Source: Betaproteobacteria bacterium UBA3031 | GTDB lineage: Bacteria > Pseudomonadota > Gammaproteobacteria > Burkholderiales > Eutrophovitaceae | Direction of reading: 5' to 3' | Length of the DNA stretch: 14,981 nt | NCBI GenBank assembly: GCA_002367635.1 | Contig: DFDI01000043.1 | Coordinates: 3,766 to 18,746, forward strand | Shown here: positions 14,700 through 14,981 of the stretch, piece after piece | How the letters are laid out: every line of letters starts with the position of its first letter | Numbering within the stretch: the stretch's first letter is position 1 | Notes under the pieces: generated by a model | Database searches by the model: none | Told to the model about the DNA's origin: nothing | The model's input: the letters and a program-made list of their open reading frames with translations, nothing else | Translations under genes and position numbers: made by a program

Positions 14700-14981
14700 T
14701 GCTGCGCTCCGCCGTCATTACTGGAACCTTGGGCATTTTTCTGCCTGAGCGTCTCAATTAATCCATCGATCCCAGACGATTTGATCTCTCTTTGAAAAAG
14801 ACTGCGGTTGTTAACAATCAAACTGGCGCCATCGATTTGCAAATCGAACACTTTCCATTTGCCATCGATTAACTCCATATCGTAATTCAAGGCGATCGGC
14901 TGAGCCACCGCTGTAGGCAATTTAATCGATGACTCAACAAGCGCCCATTTTGGATTGCCCGAAGGGCGAAGGGGTAAAACT
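14696..14981 (-). CDS. mlaC: Phospholipid-binding protein MlaC (5' end beyond window)
   Basis: Periplasmic shuttle that carries phospholipid between the outer-membrane MlaA complex and the inner-membrane transporter. Only the last 94 residues are present. The reading frame is open to the window edge, through a TTG at 14920 that is only an internal leucine codon. Visible are the strand pairs KWALVESSIKLPTAVAQPI and ALNYDMELIDGKWKVFDLQI, then DGASLIVNNRSLFQREI and the closing GIDGLIETLRQKN, all typical of the MlaC C-terminal half. A polar tail rich in Gly, Asn and Gln follows. The signal peptide and N-terminal half are outside the window. The stop overlaps the mlaB start. Confidence 0.93.
   Translation of the reverse strand, partial: VLPLRPSGNPKWALVESSIKLPTAVAQPIALNYDMELIDGKWKVFDLQIDGASLIVNNRSLFQREIKSSGIDGLIETLRQKNAQGSSNDGGAQQ

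Noticed and set aside
1..14981. Mobile elements, CRISPR arrays, tRNA or defence genes
   Set aside because: No transposase, integrase, repeat array or tRNA-like fold was seen; all space is taken by conserved housekeeping genes.

Overview
This 15 kb window is dense chromosomal housekeeping sequence. Every gene reads from the minus strand, so it is best read from high to low coordinates. The gene order (mlaC-mlaB-yadG-yadH-ibaG-murA-hisGDCBHAFIE-HIT-tatABC, then rplM-rpsI-argC-erpA) is the arrangement I know from Betaproteobacteria, especially Burkholderiales. Supporting traits are a short-form HisG, a HisB without a phosphatase domain, separate hisI and hisE, and betaproteobacterial-looking MurA and TatC. 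Base composition looks mid-range (near 47-50% GC by eye, not counted), lower than in most cultured Burkholderiales, so a small-genome or environmental lineage is possible. I cannot name a genus.

Layout, in transcription order. (1) 14981-12707: the 3' end of mlaC, then the STAS protein mlaB, then an ATPase/permease pair of the YadG/YadH type. This is an outer-membrane lipid maintenance neighbourhood. (2) 12693-11193: ibaG (BolA family) and murA, one base apart. (3) 11138-4512: nine histidine genes. Several junctions overlap (hisG/hisD, hisD/hisC, hisF/hisI, hisI/hisE), with gaps of about 53-65 bases before hisG, hisB and hisA. (4) 4490-2455: a HIT-family hydrolase and the full Tat translocase (tatA, tatB, tatC). 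(5) 2419-1448: a strong sigma70-type promoter, rplM and rpsI, and an intrinsic terminator. (6) 1385-1: argC and the 5' part of erpA, cut by the window edge.

The his genes cover the ATP-PRPP to histidine route except for two things. HisG is the short form that needs HisZ, and no histidinol-phosphate phosphatase is present, so both must lie elsewhere. No His-rich leader peptide or attenuator is visible before hisG.

Several starts needed a decision. hisG starts at TTG, hisF at GTG, murA at GTG directly after the ibaG stop, and hisE, hisB and ibaG are better started at internal ATGs. mlaC continues past its first apparent start and off the window.

I found no tRNA, rRNA, CRISPR array, insertion sequence, phage gene or foreign-looking island. 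No gene-free stretch exceeds about 120 bases. I see no undescribed system. The less ordinary signals are small: inverted repeats around the rplM promoter, a palindrome in the erpA leader, and several mid-operon starts without a Shine-Dalgarno sequence.
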